This document shows, piece after piece, positions 43,669 through 52,620 of a stretch of DNA of 63,405 bases (position 1 is its first letter; every line of letters starts with the position of its first letter). A program made the translations under genes and the position numbers. The DNA comes from an uncultured Schaedlerella sp. (GTDB taxonomy: Bacteria > Bacillota > Clostridia > Lachnospirales > Lachnospiraceae): assembly GCA_934435195.1 (NCBI GenBank), contig CAKSAJ010000014.1, forward strand, positions 1 to 63,405. Reading direction: 5' to 3'. The notes under the pieces are model-generated. The model ran no database searches. It worked only from the letters and a program-made list of their open reading frames with translations, and had not been told where the DNA came from.

Positions 43669-44721
43669 TTACTTTGCCTCCTTTGTATCGGATGTGTTTG
43701 CATACTTTTCATTGTATGTCTGAATATGGTCATACAGATCCTGGATATTTGGGTTGGCATCCAGCATCTCCTGCTGTACATTACTTACCTTTTCTTTAAA
43801 CAGATTGATATCTGGATAAATAAATTCAACACCCATATCATCCTGTGCAATCTTTTTCGCTTTTTCTACCTGAACATCCCAGGCTTCCATCTCTGTCTCT
43901 GTTGCCTGATGTGCTGCATCATAGAAAATTTCTTTCTCCTCATCGCTCAGTCCGTTAAGGAATTTTAAGTTTGCGATCAAGACATCTGGGATGATCTGAT
44001 GCATTGTATAAGAATAATACTTCGCAACTTCACCATGCTTATTTTCAGTCAGTGCCAGCTCATTGTTTTCCGCTCCGTCAATAACCCCCTGCTGGATTGC
44101 TGTATAAACCTCTCCAAAACTCATAGGAGATGCTGCCGCACCAAATGCATTTGCCATCTTTACACTGGCCGGACTCTGCTGAACACGCATCTTTAATCCT
44201 TTCAGATCATCTGGTGTATTGATTGGTTTCTTTGCATAGAAGTTTCTTGATCCTACATTAAACCATGTCATAACACGAAGTCCTGTTTCATCTGTAGACT
44301 CATATACTTTTTCCATATAATCTGTATCGTTCATTGCTGCAAAGTAAGCCTCTTCTGATGTAAACAGATATGGCATACTGAATACTTCATATACATCTGC
44401 AAAAATCTCTAAGTTTGGTGTACCTACTACTACAAAGTCGATTGCACCTGTCTGTGTCAGCTCAATTGCCTTTGTCTGACCGCCAAGAAGTTCATTTGGA
44501 TAAATTTGAACCTCATATTTATCTCCAAGCTTTTCTTCTATAACTTCTTTGAACTTCTCCATTCCTGTATACTCAGGATGTGTCTCTGACTGAGACAGAG
44601 CAACTCGGATGATTTTCTTCCCACCATTGATACTTCCTGTTCCACTGCAGCCTCCCAGCAGACCGGCAACAAGACCTGCACAGAGAACAGTACTGATAAT
44701 TCTCTTAATCCTTCTTCTCAT
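43669..44721 (-). CDS. dctP: TRAP transporter substrate-binding lipoprotein
   Basis: The 350-residue protein has a signal peptide with lipobox LLGGC (C25), so it is a lipid-anchored receptor on the outer face of the membrane. The fold shows SETHPEYTGMEKFKEVI, LGGQTKAIELTQTGAIDF, the SWFNVGSRNF-like WFNVGSRNFYAKKPI and LKGLKMRVQQSP, where the arginine binds a carboxylate. A uronate ligand fits this family and the context. It is the first gene of dctPQM-uxaC, with an operator 53 bp upstream. Confidence 0.92.
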   Translation of the reverse strand: MRRRIKRIISTVLCAGLVAGLLGGCSGTGSINGGKKIIRVALSQSETHPEYTGMEKFKEVIEEKLGDKYEVQIYPNELLGGQTKAIELTQTGAIDFVVVGTPNLEIFADVYEVFSMPYLFTSEEAYFAAMNDTDYMEKVYESTDETGLRVMTWFNVGSRNFYAKKPINTPDDLKGLKMRVQQSPASVKMANAFGAAASPMSFGEVYTAIQQGVIDGAENNELALTENKHGEVAKYYSYTMHQIIPDVLIANLKFLNGLSDEEKEIFYDAAHQATETEMEAWDVQVEKAKKIAQDDMGVEFIYPDINLFKEKVSNVQQEMLDANPNIQDLYDHIQTYNEKYANTSDTKEAK

Positions 44722-44773
44722 CTTTTCTTTCCTTCATTCATTTCATTCATTAAATTTTCATGTTTTCGGTTTG

Positions 44774-44787
44774 TGTAAGCCCTTACA
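44774..44787. promoter_or_regulatory. LacI-type operator TGTAAGCCCTTACA
   Basis: The same sequence as at 40061, 53 bp upstream of the dctP start. Confidence 0.7.
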
Positions 44788-44944
44788 TTCACAATGCCAG
44801 TATAACGTGCATTGTATTAAAATGCAAACAATTTTTCGTTAATTATTCCACAATATTTCCCTTTCATTTTTGTATCATTTTCACAAACTCACTTGTTTTT
44901 CTTAATTTTATATTGACCTTTTTTCCATTTCGTTATACCTTGTA

Positions 44945-44958
44945 GGTAAGCTCTTACA
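44945..44958. promoter_or_regulatory. LacI-type operator GGTAAGCTCTTACA
   Basis: One mismatch, directly after a TTGACC (44913) and TATACC-like promoter before uxaA. A bound repressor would block elongation or open complex formation. Confidence 0.6.
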
Positions 44959-44963
44959 TATTT

Positions 44964-44977
44964 TGTAAGTAATTACA
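44964..44977. promoter_or_regulatory. LacI-type operator TGTAAGTAATTACA
   Basis: A second site 19 bp downstream of the previous one; one mismatch. It lies 42 bp before the uxaA start. Confidence 0.55.
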
Positions 44978-45018
44978 TTTAATATTTCAAGAATATTGGA
45001 AGGAGGATTAATTAACCT

Positions 45019-46500
45019 TTGAAACCATTTATTAAAATCCATCCTGCTGATACCGTCGCAGTTGCACTGTCGCCTTTAAAGGAAGGAACAGAAATTCAAA
45101 TTGACGATCAGACAGTAGTATTAACAGAAGACATCCCTCAGGGACACAAATTTGCTTTAACAAACATCACCGAAGGGGACTCAATCATTAAATATGGAAA
45201 TTCCATCGGAGTTGCTAAAACTGACATCACGAAAGGTTCCTGGATCCATACTCACAACATGAAAACAGGACTCGGAGACCTTCTTACTTATACATATAAT
45301 AAAGAAACAGCTCCACTTGCTGAAAAGGAATCCCGTTTCTTCAATGGATACAGAAGAAATGACGGACGTGCCGGAGTCCGCAACGAGGTCTGGATCATTC
45401 CGACTGTCGGATGCGTAAACAACGTAGCTCAGGCAATTGAAAAAGGCTCTCAGGCATTTGTAACTGAGAACGTAGAAGGAGTCATTGCCTTTACTCATCC
45501 TTATGGATGTTCCCAGATGGGTGATGATCAGGATCACACTCGCCAGATTCTGGCTGATCTTGTTAACCATCCAAACGCAGGCGGCGTTCTTGTTCTCGGA
45601 CTTGGATGTGAAAACAGCAACATTGACGAATTAAAGAAACATATCGGAGAATACGATCCAAAACGTGTCCGTTTCCTTGTTGCTCAGGAATGTGAAGATG
45701 AAATTGCAGACGGAATCGAAGTTGTACGTGAACTTGCCGCTTATGCAAATCAATTTAAAAGAGAACCTATCAGCTGCAGCGAGCTTGTGATCGGTATGAA
45801 ATGTGGAGGTTCCGACGGACTTTCCGGCATCACAGCCAATCCAACTGTCGGTGGATTCTCTGACAGACTGATTGCAATGGGAGGCTCTACAATCCTCACT
45901 GAAGTTCCAGAAATGTTTGGTGCTGAGACATTGCTTATGAATCGTTGTGAAGACGAAGCACTCTTCGATAAGACAGTAACTCTTATCAATGACTTTAAAG
46001 AATATTTCAAACGTCACGGACAAACCATTTATGAAAATCCATCCCCTGGAAATAAAAAAGGTGGAATTTCTACGTTGGAAGACAAATCTCTCGGATGCAC
46101 ACAGAAATCCGGTACTGCTGCCGTTAAAGGTGTGCTTGCTTATGGAGAACCTGTATGTACAAAAGGTCTGAACCTTTTAAGTGCCCCTGGAAATGATCTT
46201 GTTGCCGCGACTGCCCTGGCTGCCTCCGGAGCACACATCGTCCTTTTCACAACAGGACGCGGAACACCATTTGCCTGTCCGGTACCAACCGTAAAGATCT
46301 CTTCTAATAATCTTCTTGCTCAGAAAAAGAAGAACTGGATTGATTTTAACTGTGGTGTTCTCGTTGATGATACACCGGCTGATGAACTTGCAGACCAACT
46401 GCTTGATTTCGTCATTGATATTGCATCCGGTAAAAAATCAAAATCTGAAGAAGCCGGATTCCACGACATGGCAATTTTTAAACAAGGCGTAACACTCTAA
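45019..46500 (+). CDS. uxaA: Altronate dehydratase
   Basis: The 493-residue enzyme dehydrates D-altronate to 2-keto-3-deoxygluconate. It has the N-terminal SAF-like domain (1-95), followed by GYRRNDGRAGVRNEVWIIPTV-type residues (about 112-132), GLGCENSN, GMKCGGSDGLSGITANP and TTGRGTPFACP. The start is an unusual TTG at 45019, 12 bases after AGGAGG; no in-frame ATG is near. It is the first gene of uxaA-uxaB-kdgA-kdgK and is controlled by two operators. Confidence 0.95.
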   Translation: MKPFIKIHPADTVAVALSPLKEGTEIQIDDQTVVLTEDIPQGHKFALTNITEGDSIIKYGNSIGVAKTDITKGSWIHTHNMKTGLGDLLTYTYNKETAPLAEKESRFFNGYRRNDGRAGVRNEVWIIPTVGCVNNVAQAIEKGSQAFVTENVEGVIAFTHPYGCSQMGDDQDHTRQILADLVNHPNAGGVLVLGLGCENSNIDELKKHIGEYDPKRVRFLVAQECEDEIADGIEVVRELAAYANQFKREPISCSELVIGMKCGGSDGLSGITANPTVGGFSDRLIAMGGSTILTEVPEMFGAETLLMNRCEDEALFDKTVTLINDFKEYFKRHGQTIYENPSPGNKKGGISTLEDKSLGCTQKSGTAAVKGVLAYGEPVCTKGLNLLSAPGNDLVAATALAASGAHIVLFTTGRGTPFACPVPTVKISSNNLLAQKKKNWIDFNCGVLVDDTPADELADQLLDFVIDIASGKKSKSEEAGFHDMAIFKQGVTL

Positions 46501-46562
46501 AAACACTCAAAACAAATAATAATACTATTTTTAACACTCTTTATTGAAAGGATATAATAATC

Positions 46563-48047
46563 ATGAAAAAACTTTCTTATGAAACATTAAAAGAACAAAA
46601 TTATTCAGGATATCTTCTCGAGGATGCTCCTGAACGTGTACTCCAGTTTGGTGAAGGAAATTTCCTTCGTGCATTCGTTGACTATTTCATCGACGTCATG
46701 AATGAAAAGGCTGGATTTAACTCTAAGGTTGTCCTCTGCCAGCCAATCGGATCCGGACTTTCTGATATGATAAATGAACAGGAAGGACTTTACACTCTCT
46801 TCTTAAGAGGTTTTCAGGATGGACAGGAAGTAAACAAAAAACGTGTGATTTCATGCGTTAGCCGTTGCCTGAACCCATATAGTGATTTTGAAGCTGTTCT
46901 GGAATGTGCTTCTAATCCGGATTTAAGATTTATCACATGTAATACAACAGAAGCTGGAATCGCATACGATCCTTCTTGCCAGTTTACAGATACTCCTGCC
47001 AATTCTTATCCTGGAAAACTGACTCAGTTCTTATATCGTCGTTTCCAGAAATTTGGTCAGGAAGAAGGAAAAGGATTTATCATTCTTTCATGTGAGTTGA
47101 TCGATGACAACGGAAAAGAGCTTGAAAAATGCGTACTGAAATATGCTGAGCAGTGGAATCTCGGTGAAGATTTTGTTGCATGGATCAAAAAAGAAAATAC
47201 TTTCTGTTCTACATTAGTTGACCGTATCGTTACAGGTTATCCTAGAAATGAAGCAGATGCAATCTGCGAAGAACTCGGATACAAAGACAACTTAATTGAC
47301 ACAGGTGAGATTTTCGGATTCTGGGTAATTGAAGGTCCTCAGTCTATCAAAGATGAGTTCCCAGTAGATAAAGCAGAACTTCCTATCTTGATCACAGATA
47401 ACCATAAACCTTACAAACAGCGTAAAGTCCGTATCTTAAACGGAGCTCACACTTCCTTTGTTCTCGGTGCTTACCTTGCAGGACAGGATATTGTAAGAGA
47501 TTGTATGCATGATGACGTAATCTGCGGATTCATGAACAAAACAATTTATGATGAAATCATCCCTACACTGGATCTTCCAAAAGAAGAGTTACTCGATTTT
47601 GCATCAGCTGTAACAGAACGTTTCAAAAACCCATTTATCGATCACGCTTTACTTGCAATTTCATTAAACTCTACATCAAAATGGAAAGCTCGTGTAATGC
47701 CATCATTAAAAGAGTACATCAAACGCCAGGGTTCTCTTCCTGCTTGTATTACCGCTTCCTTTGCATTTTACATTGCTTTCTTCAATGGTCATACATTGAC
47801 AGAAGATGGTCTTGTAGCAAGCAGAAAAGGAAATGATTACACAGTAAAAGATGACAAAAATGTACTGGAATTCTATCTTGCACACAAAGATGATTCCGTA
47901 GAAGATCTCGTTCACGCAGTTTGCACAAATACAGATTTCTGGGGCGAAGATCTTACAGCACTGGAAGGATTTGAATCTGCAGTTTGCAATTATCTGACAC
48001 AGATTCGTGAAAAAGGTACTTACGAGGTTATGAAATCTCTTCTGTAA
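46563..48047 (+). CDS. uxaB: Tagaturonate reductase (altronate oxidoreductase)
   Basis: The 494-residue mannitol-dehydrogenase-family enzyme reduces tagaturonate to altronate with NADH. Visible features: RVLQFGEGNFLRAFVDYFID (nucleotide-binding region, with the usual family form of glycine motif), the TEAGIAYD region, FCSTLVDRIVTGYPR, and KVRILNGAHTSFVLGAYLAG with the catalytic lysine/asparagine/histidine set. Fructuronate reductase (UxuB) is the alternative but the segment pattern and the adjacent uxaA favour UxaB. Start follows GAAAGGA, 62 bp after uxaA. Confidence 0.93.
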   Translation: MKKLSYETLKEQNYSGYLLEDAPERVLQFGEGNFLRAFVDYFIDVMNEKAGFNSKVVLCQPIGSGLSDMINEQEGLYTLFLRGFQDGQEVNKKRVISCVSRCLNPYSDFEAVLECASNPDLRFITCNTTEAGIAYDPSCQFTDTPANSYPGKLTQFLYRRFQKFGQEEGKGFIILSCELIDDNGKELEKCVLKYAEQWNLGEDFVAWIKKENTFCSTLVDRIVTGYPRNEADAICEELGYKDNLIDTGEIFGFWVIEGPQSIKDEFPVDKAELPILITDNHKPYKQRKVRILNGAHTSFVLGAYLAGQDIVRDCMHDDVICGFMNKTIYDEIIPTLDLPKEELLDFASAVTERFKNPFIDHALLAISLNSTSKWKARVMPSLKEYIKRQGSLPACITASFAFYIAFFNGHTLTEDGLVASRKGNDYTVKDDKNVLEFYLAHKDDSVEDLVHAVCTNTDFWGEDLTALEGFESAVCNYLTQIREKGTYEVMKSLL

Positions 48048-48097
48048 TATTTTTTAGAAATAACTCATCATCGTATATGAAATCAAGGAGATATATT

Positions 48098-48742
48098 ATG
48101 AATTCAACATTAGAAAAATTAGAACAGTTTGGTATCGTTCCTGTTGTTGTACTTGATGATGCAAAAGATGCAGCACCTCTTGCAAAAGCACTTTGTGATG
48201 GTGGTCTTGCCTGTGCGGAAGTAACTTTCCGCACAGATGCTGCTGAAGAATCTATCCGCATCATGACATCTGAATATCCTGACATGGTTGTCGGAGCCGG
48301 TACTGTTCTCACAACCGAACAGGTAGACCGTGCCGTTTCGGCAGGTGCTAAATTCATCGTCAGCCCAGGACTGAATCCAAAAGTTGTAAAATATTGTCTG
48401 GAAAAAAATATTCCTGTTACACCTGGAGTTGTTACTCCTAGCGAAATGGAACAGGCTATTGAACTTGGATTAGAAGTAGTTAAATTTTTCCCTGCTGAAC
48501 CATCCGGCGGACTGTCTATGATCAAAGCTGTCGCTGCACCATACACTATGTTAAAATTTATGCCAACCGGCGGAATAAACCCACAAAACATCACACCTTA
48601 TCTCCAGTATAATAAAATCATCGCTTGCGGTGGAAGCTGGATGGTAAAAGGAAGTCTTGTTTCTGAAGGAAAATTTGATGAAATTACAGCTCTTACAAAA
48701 GAGGCCGTTGAACTTGTTCATTCTGCCCGGGAGGTGAAATAA
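48098..48742 (+). CDS. kdgA: 2-keto-3-deoxy-6-phosphogluconate aldolase
   Basis: The 214-residue class I aldolase splits KDPG to pyruvate and glyceraldehyde 3-phosphate. The catalytic glutamate E41 lies in AEVTFRT and the Schiff-base lysine K129 in VVKFFPAE; GAGTVLT and MPTGGI (phosphate loop) are also present. ATG 48098 follows AAGGAG. The stop codon overlaps the start of kdgK by one base (TAATG), so the two are translationally coupled. Confidence 0.95.
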   Translation: MNSTLEKLEQFGIVPVVVLDDAKDAAPLAKALCDGGLACAEVTFRTDAAEESIRIMTSEYPDMVVGAGTVLTTEQVDRAVSAGAKFIVSPGLNPKVVKYCLEKNIPVTPGVVTPSEMEQAIELGLEVVKFFPAEPSGGLSMIKAVAAPYTMLKFMPTGGINPQNITPYLQYNKIIACGGSWMVKGSLVSEGKFDEITALTKEAVELVHSAREVK

Positions 48743-49770
48743 TGGCTAAGGTCGTTACTTTAGGAGAAATTATGCTGAGACTTTCCCCTCCGGGATATCA
48801 GCGTTTTGCACAGGCTTCTGATTTTGAGATCAATTACGGCGGAGCTGAAGCCAATGTTGCTGCTTCTTTAGCACAGTTTGGAAATGATGCTGCATTCGTA
48901 TCTAAGATTCCTGCTAATGCAATCGGTGATGCCGCAGTTGCAACAATGAAAAAGCTCGGTGTTGACTGCCGCCACATTGTAAGAGGCGGTAAACGTCTCG
49001 GAATTTATTTTCTGGAAAATGGTGCTTCTGTCCGCCCTTCCAGCGTTGTTTATGACCGCGCTGATTCAGCTATTACTCAGGCACTTGCAGAAGAATTTGA
49101 TTTCGACACTATTTTCGAAGGAGTTGACTTGTTTCATGTATCCGGCATAACTCCTGTTCTTAGCGATACTGCTGCCGAACTTACTATGACAGCTTTAAAG
49201 AAAGCAAAAGAACATGGTGTTACAGTGTCTTTTGATCTGAACTATCGTGCAAAACTCTGGACAGAAGATGTAGAAGGAAAACAGAAAATGCTTTCTGATA
49301 TGATGCCTTATGTAGATATTTGCTTTGGAAATGCAAGAGATGCTGCAAAATGTCTTGGTTATACAGAAGGTGATACCGACTTCATCAATGGTGATTACAG
49401 CATTTGTGTCGATGAAGAACACATGACAAACGTAATGAAACATTATGGATTTACTCACCTGATCACAACACTCAGAAAAAGTATAAGCGCTTCTGATAAC
49501 GGCTGGTCCGGTGCTATATGTACCAGTTCCGGGCTTTATCAGGGAAGCAATTACAATCTTCATATTGTCGACCGTGTTGGCGGCGGAGATTCCTTTGCCT
49601 CTGGAGTACTTCACGGAATTCTGGCCGATATGGGTGCTAAAAAAGCTCTGGAATTCGGACTTGCTGCAGCAGCGATCAAACACACTATTCCTGGTGATTT
49701 AAACTTTATCTCAGAAAGTGAAGTTCTTGCACTGATGGATAGTGATGGGGCCGGACGCGTACAGCGCTAA
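48742..49770 (+). CDS. kdgK: 2-keto-3-deoxygluconate kinase (PfkB family)
   Basis: The 342-residue sugar kinase has the PfkB N-terminal NYGGAEANVAASLAQFG and the C-terminal GGGDSFASGVLHG, whose aspartate is the catalytic base. It phosphorylates 2-keto-3-deoxygluconate made by UxaA. It is the last gene of the uxaA operon and is followed by a small hairpin (49777) and REPIN-like copy f, which separate it from the convergent EutH-like gene. Confidence 0.93.
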   Translation: MAKVVTLGEIMLRLSPPGYQRFAQASDFEINYGGAEANVAASLAQFGNDAAFVSKIPANAIGDAAVATMKKLGVDCRHIVRGGKRLGIYFLENGASVRPSSVVYDRADSAITQALAEEFDFDTIFEGVDLFHVSGITPVLSDTAAELTMTALKKAKEHGVTVSFDLNYRAKLWTEDVEGKQKMLSDMMPYVDICFGNARDAAKCLGYTEGDTDFINGDYSICVDEEHMTNVMKHYGFTHLITTLRKSISASDNGWSGAICTSSGLYQGSNYNLHIVDRVGGGDSFASGVLHGILADMGAKKALEFGLAAAAIKHTIPGDLNFISESEVLALMDSDGAGRVQR

Positions 49771-49776
49771 AAGGTA

Positions 49777-49798
49777 GAAATCGGCATTAGCCGATTTC
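49777..49798 (+). terminator. Short hairpin after kdgK
   Basis: GAAATCGGC and GCCGATTTC form a 9-bp stem with a four-base loop, 6 bases after the kdgK stop. No long T-run follows, so termination probably depends also on the neighbouring palindrome. Confidence 0.5.
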
Positions 49799-49873
49799 AA
49801 AACCAATAGGGACGGAGTTAAGTGGCTTTTTTGCCAGGCAAAAAAGCCACTTAACTCCGTCCCTATTGGTTTT
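49799..49873. repeat. REPIN-like palindrome, copy f
   Basis: A 75-bp perfect inverted repeat (outer arms AAAACCAATA / TATTGGTTTT, core GGGACGGAGTTAAGTGGC). It overlaps the stop codon of the EutH-like gene by two bases. It is almost identical to copy g at 57085-57161, including the outer arms. Confidence 0.92.
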
Positions 49874-51056
49874 ATTTTTTTATTTGAATTTTTTCAAGTA
49901 ATTTTGGTGTCAATATAGAAGCTAATAAAAACGCAGTGCATCCTGCTGTAAGTTTTCCTACAATCACAGGAACAATCATCGAAGGATTAACCCCTGCGGC
50001 AAAAGCAAGATGATCTCCGAATGTAAATGACGCAGAAACAGCAAATGCAATATTTAAGATTTTTGACTTTTCGTTCATATTATTAATCATATTAAACATT
50101 GCTATATTGTTTGCCAAAGTTGCTATTAATCCTGCCGATCCCTCTTCATTCATTCCAAATATTTTTCCTACTCTTGATAAAATACTTCCAAATGTTTTTG
50201 TCATCCATTTTACCATTGGAAAAGCACCTATTAAGATAGTTCCAATCTGTCCACATATTAAAAATGAATTTTCAAGAGGAATTGTACCATTAGAATCTTC
50301 TTCCACCATAATACGAAATAATGGAAAATGAATTCCTGTTTGATATTCAAACACTGCAATTGCTATAAAAATAGTAATCAATACCTTCAGCCCTATTCCA
50401 AAGTTTTGAAAGCCTTTTAACATTTTTTCCGGCCAAATCCAAAGACCAATCACAATTAATGCAGATATCAAAATTACTGGAAGCATATTTCTGATTATTG
50501 ATAAGTAACTTATCTTATACGATGTAAAATTCATCACGGCTCCTCCCACCAGACATCCGATGGGTATTGTTATTATTCCCGCTAAAACTCCTGCACCAAG
50601 ATAAGGATAATCTTTTTCTTTCATCATGGACATACCTACTGGTAATGTAAAAACTAATGTCGCTCCTAACATATTTGCTACTAATAAACCAGAAAAATTT
50701 CCTACAGCACTATTCTCAGCAAGTTCCATGGCTAATGGATATCCACCTGTATCACTTGCAAGTAATGTCCCAGCAAACATCGATGCATCTGCACCCATCA
50801 GTTGATATATATGTACAATAATTGGTTTTAATACTATTGCCAATACTGGTGCAGCGGCAATAACTCCTGCCATTGCCAGCATCATCGGTCCGATTGCATG
50901 AAATCCCTCTTCAAACTGTTGTCCATATCCCCATCGATTTCCCAGCATCCTATCAACCGCTCCAATAAGCATAAAAATCATCATTATAAAAATAATTATC
51001 GAGTTCACGGACAAATTATTTATCCAAATCTGCAGACTTTCTACGAATTCACTCAT
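49872..51056 (-). CDS. EutH-like permease
   Basis: The 394-residue membrane protein has about 11 hydrophobic segments and matches EutH, the ethanolamine permease: GQQFEEGFHAIGPMMLAMAG, APVLAIVLKPIIV, GADASMFAGTLLASDTGGYPLA, GVLAGIITIPIGCLVGG and FTFGDHLAFAAGVNP. No ethanolamine ammonia-lyase or microcompartment gene is present. It lies last in line after a sugar deglycase-PTS-HAD operon, in the same direction but behind a terminator hairpin. It may carry ethanolamine or another small amine in or out. ATG 51056 follows AAGGAGGAG. Confidence 0.85.
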   Translation of the reverse strand: MSEFVESLQIWINNLSVNSIIIFIMMIFMLIGAVDRMLGNRWGYGQQFEEGFHAIGPMMLAMAGVIAAAPVLAIVLKPIIVHIYQLMGADASMFAGTLLASDTGGYPLAMELAENSAVGNFSGLLVANMLGATLVFTLPVGMSMMKEKDYPYLGAGVLAGIITIPIGCLVGGAVMNFTSYKISYLSIIRNMLPVILISALIVIGLWIWPEKMLKGFQNFGIGLKVLITIFIAIAVFEYQTGIHFPLFRIMVEEDSNGTIPLENSFLICGQIGTILIGAFPMVKWMTKTFGSILSRVGKIFGMNEEGSAGLIATLANNIAMFNMINNMNEKSKILNIAFAVSASFTFGDHLAFAAGVNPSMIVPVIVGKLTAGCTAFLLASILTPKLLEKIQIKK

Positions 51057-51107
51057 ATTCGTCTCCTCCTTCAACTCCTCATACTATATCGACTCCTCTT
51101 ATTTCAT

Positions 51108-51140
51108 AAAAAAAGGAGGCGTGGACTAAACCACTCCTCC
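51108..51140 (-). terminator. Terminator overlapping the HAD stop codon
   Basis: On the minus strand GGAGGAGTGG pairs with CCACGCCTCC (one mismatch) around TTTAGT, which contains the HAD stop codon TAG, and is followed by TTTTTTT. It lies 52 bp before the EutH start, so EutH expression would need readthrough or its own promoter. Confidence 0.75.
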
Positions 51141-51788
51141 CCATACTGAAACAATTTTATCGATTACTCTCGGCAACTCTAGTGCTGTCTCGACACTGTA
51201 TTTACAGTCACTTAATTCTTCTGGTTTTCCATATCCATATTTGCATCCAATAAAAGGAATCTGATTATATCTGGCTGCTTCTTTATCATAGCTTCGATCC
51301 CCAACCATAACTGCAAATTCAGGTTTTTCTCTCCGCAATAACTCTTCCAGACTATACATTTTGTTATTTTTTTCTGTAACCCCCTGGATCACATCAAAAT
51401 AATCCTTTACTTCTAATTTACTTAAAATAACATCTAACTCCCATTTTGATGCATTAGAACAGATTGCCAATTTGTATCCTTTTTCTTTTAATTCTTCTAA
51501 CATTTGATGAATTCCTTCAAATGTTTGTGCTGACTCTTTCATTCCATCAATCCAATATTTCTGAATTAAGTTTTGGAATAACTTTACTTGTTCAGATTGA
51601 CTTTCTCCAAAGAAATATCTTATATCCTGTTCAAATGGAGCTCCAATCCTTTCTATAAGCTCTTGATCTGAAAATCCAGTTTTTCCTGTCTCTTCCAAGG
51701 CTTTTCTATATGCTTTTACTGCATATACTTCTGTCTGATTAATTGTGCCATCTACATCAAAAATAATAAATACTTTAGAAGATTCCAA
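51126..51788 (-). CDS. HAD-superfamily phosphatase
   Basis: The 220-residue protein has the nucleophile motif FDVDGTINQTE, motif II CSNAS, and a late GDRSYDKEAA (motif IV), with a helical cap typical of phosphoglycolate-phosphatase-like enzymes. It may dephosphorylate a sugar phosphate or phospho-amine from the PTS substrate. The start is TTG at 51788, inside the end of the IID gene (14-base overlap), preceded by GGGGTG, so it is translationally coupled. Confidence 0.82.
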   Translation of the reverse strand: MESSKVFIIFDVDGTINQTEVYAVKAYRKALEETGKTGFSDQELIERIGAPFEQDIRYFFGESQSEQVKLFQNLIQKYWIDGMKESAQTFEGIHQMLEELKEKGYKLAICSNASKWELDVILSKLEVKDYFDVIQGVTEKNNKMYSLEELLRREKPEFAVMVGDRSYDKEAARYNQIPFIGCKYGYGKPEELSDCKYSVETALELPRVIDKIVSVWGGVV

Positions 51789-52620
51789 TCATGCACCCCA
51801 GAATGCATAAGACAAATATACCAAGTATAATATAAATTGTCTTAACGTTTTTATTAAACAAAGCTACACAAAGGAAGGTAGCTCCCAGTGGAAGAATTCC
51901 CGGGAAAATCTGATCGAAAATTGACTGCAAAGTTGTTTCAGTTCCTGCTAATGTAAAACTTAGGGTTGTTTGTAACGAGACCATCGTTCCTATCATCGCA
52001 CCTATTACTGTCATACCAAGAATAGATGCTCCCATAGAAAGTTTGTCCATTAAATGATTTTCTTCCGAATTCTCAAGGAATTTTGTTCCCATTTTATATC
52101 CATACTTTCCAGCAAGAATTTTTGTAAGAAAATGAATTGCTGTATATAACAGGAAGTAAATCACTGCACCAAGAATATTTCCACTTTTTGCAAGTCCTAT
52201 TCCAATACCTGCTGCGATTACTCTAAATGTTCCCCAGAAGAAAGAGTCTCCTATTCCAGACAATGGACCCATCAGACCAACCTTTACATTATTAATAGAA
52301 GAGGTGTCAAAAGTTTCTGATTTTGCATTTTCTTCTTCCATTGCAACTCCAAGCGTCATAATAAACGGAGAAACATGTGGAGTTACATTAAATGTTTCTG
52401 TATGTCTCTTCAAGGCAGCGTAAAAGTCATCATCATTTGGATATATTTTGCGCAATGGTTTTTCAATTGCATACATATATCCATACGCCATCATTTTGTC
52501 AAAAGACCATGAACCCTGAATCGTAAAGGATCTCCAGAAAATACTTCTATAATCCTTAGGAGTCATGATTTCCTTTTTTTCATTCATTTCATCTAATTCA
52601 TTTCTTTTATTTTCTTCCAT
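51775..52620 (-). CDS. PTS mannose-family EIID component
   Basis: The 281-residue protein has the mannose-family IID pattern: WRSFTIQGSWSFDKMMAYGY, ETFNVTPHVSPFIMTLGVAME, VGLMGPLSGIGDSFFWG and a hydrophobic C-terminus. With IIC it forms the membrane channel. Its ATG overlaps the IIC stop (TAATG). The hydrophilic N-terminal 20 residues are a little longer than usual. Confidence 0.93.
   Translation of the reverse strand: MEENKRNELDEMNEKKEIMTPKDYRSIFWRSFTIQGSWSFDKMMAYGYMYAIEKPLRKIYPNDDDFYAALKRHTETFNVTPHVSPFIMTLGVAMEEENAKSETFDTSSINNVKVGLMGPLSGIGDSFFWGTFRVIAAGIGIGLAKSGNILGAVIYFLLYTAIHFLTKILAGKYGYKMGTKFLENSEENHLMDKLSMGASILGMTVIGAMIGTMVSLQTTLSFTLAGTETTLQSIFDQIFPGILPLGATFLCVALFNKNVKTIYIILGIFVLCILGCMIGIF

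Noticed and set aside
36188..44977. Catabolite-repression (cre) sites
   Set aside because: The TGTAAGnnCTTACA sites lack the central CG expected of CcpA sites and occur only in the pectin block, so a dedicated LacI protein fits better.
48028..48594. A 188-residue open frame on the minus strand
   Set aside because: It lies opposite kdgA, which has intact catalytic residues; the frame is a shadow.
49872..51056. An ethanolamine-utilization operon
   Set aside because: Only the permease-like gene is present; no eutBC, eutA or shell-protein genes are in the window.
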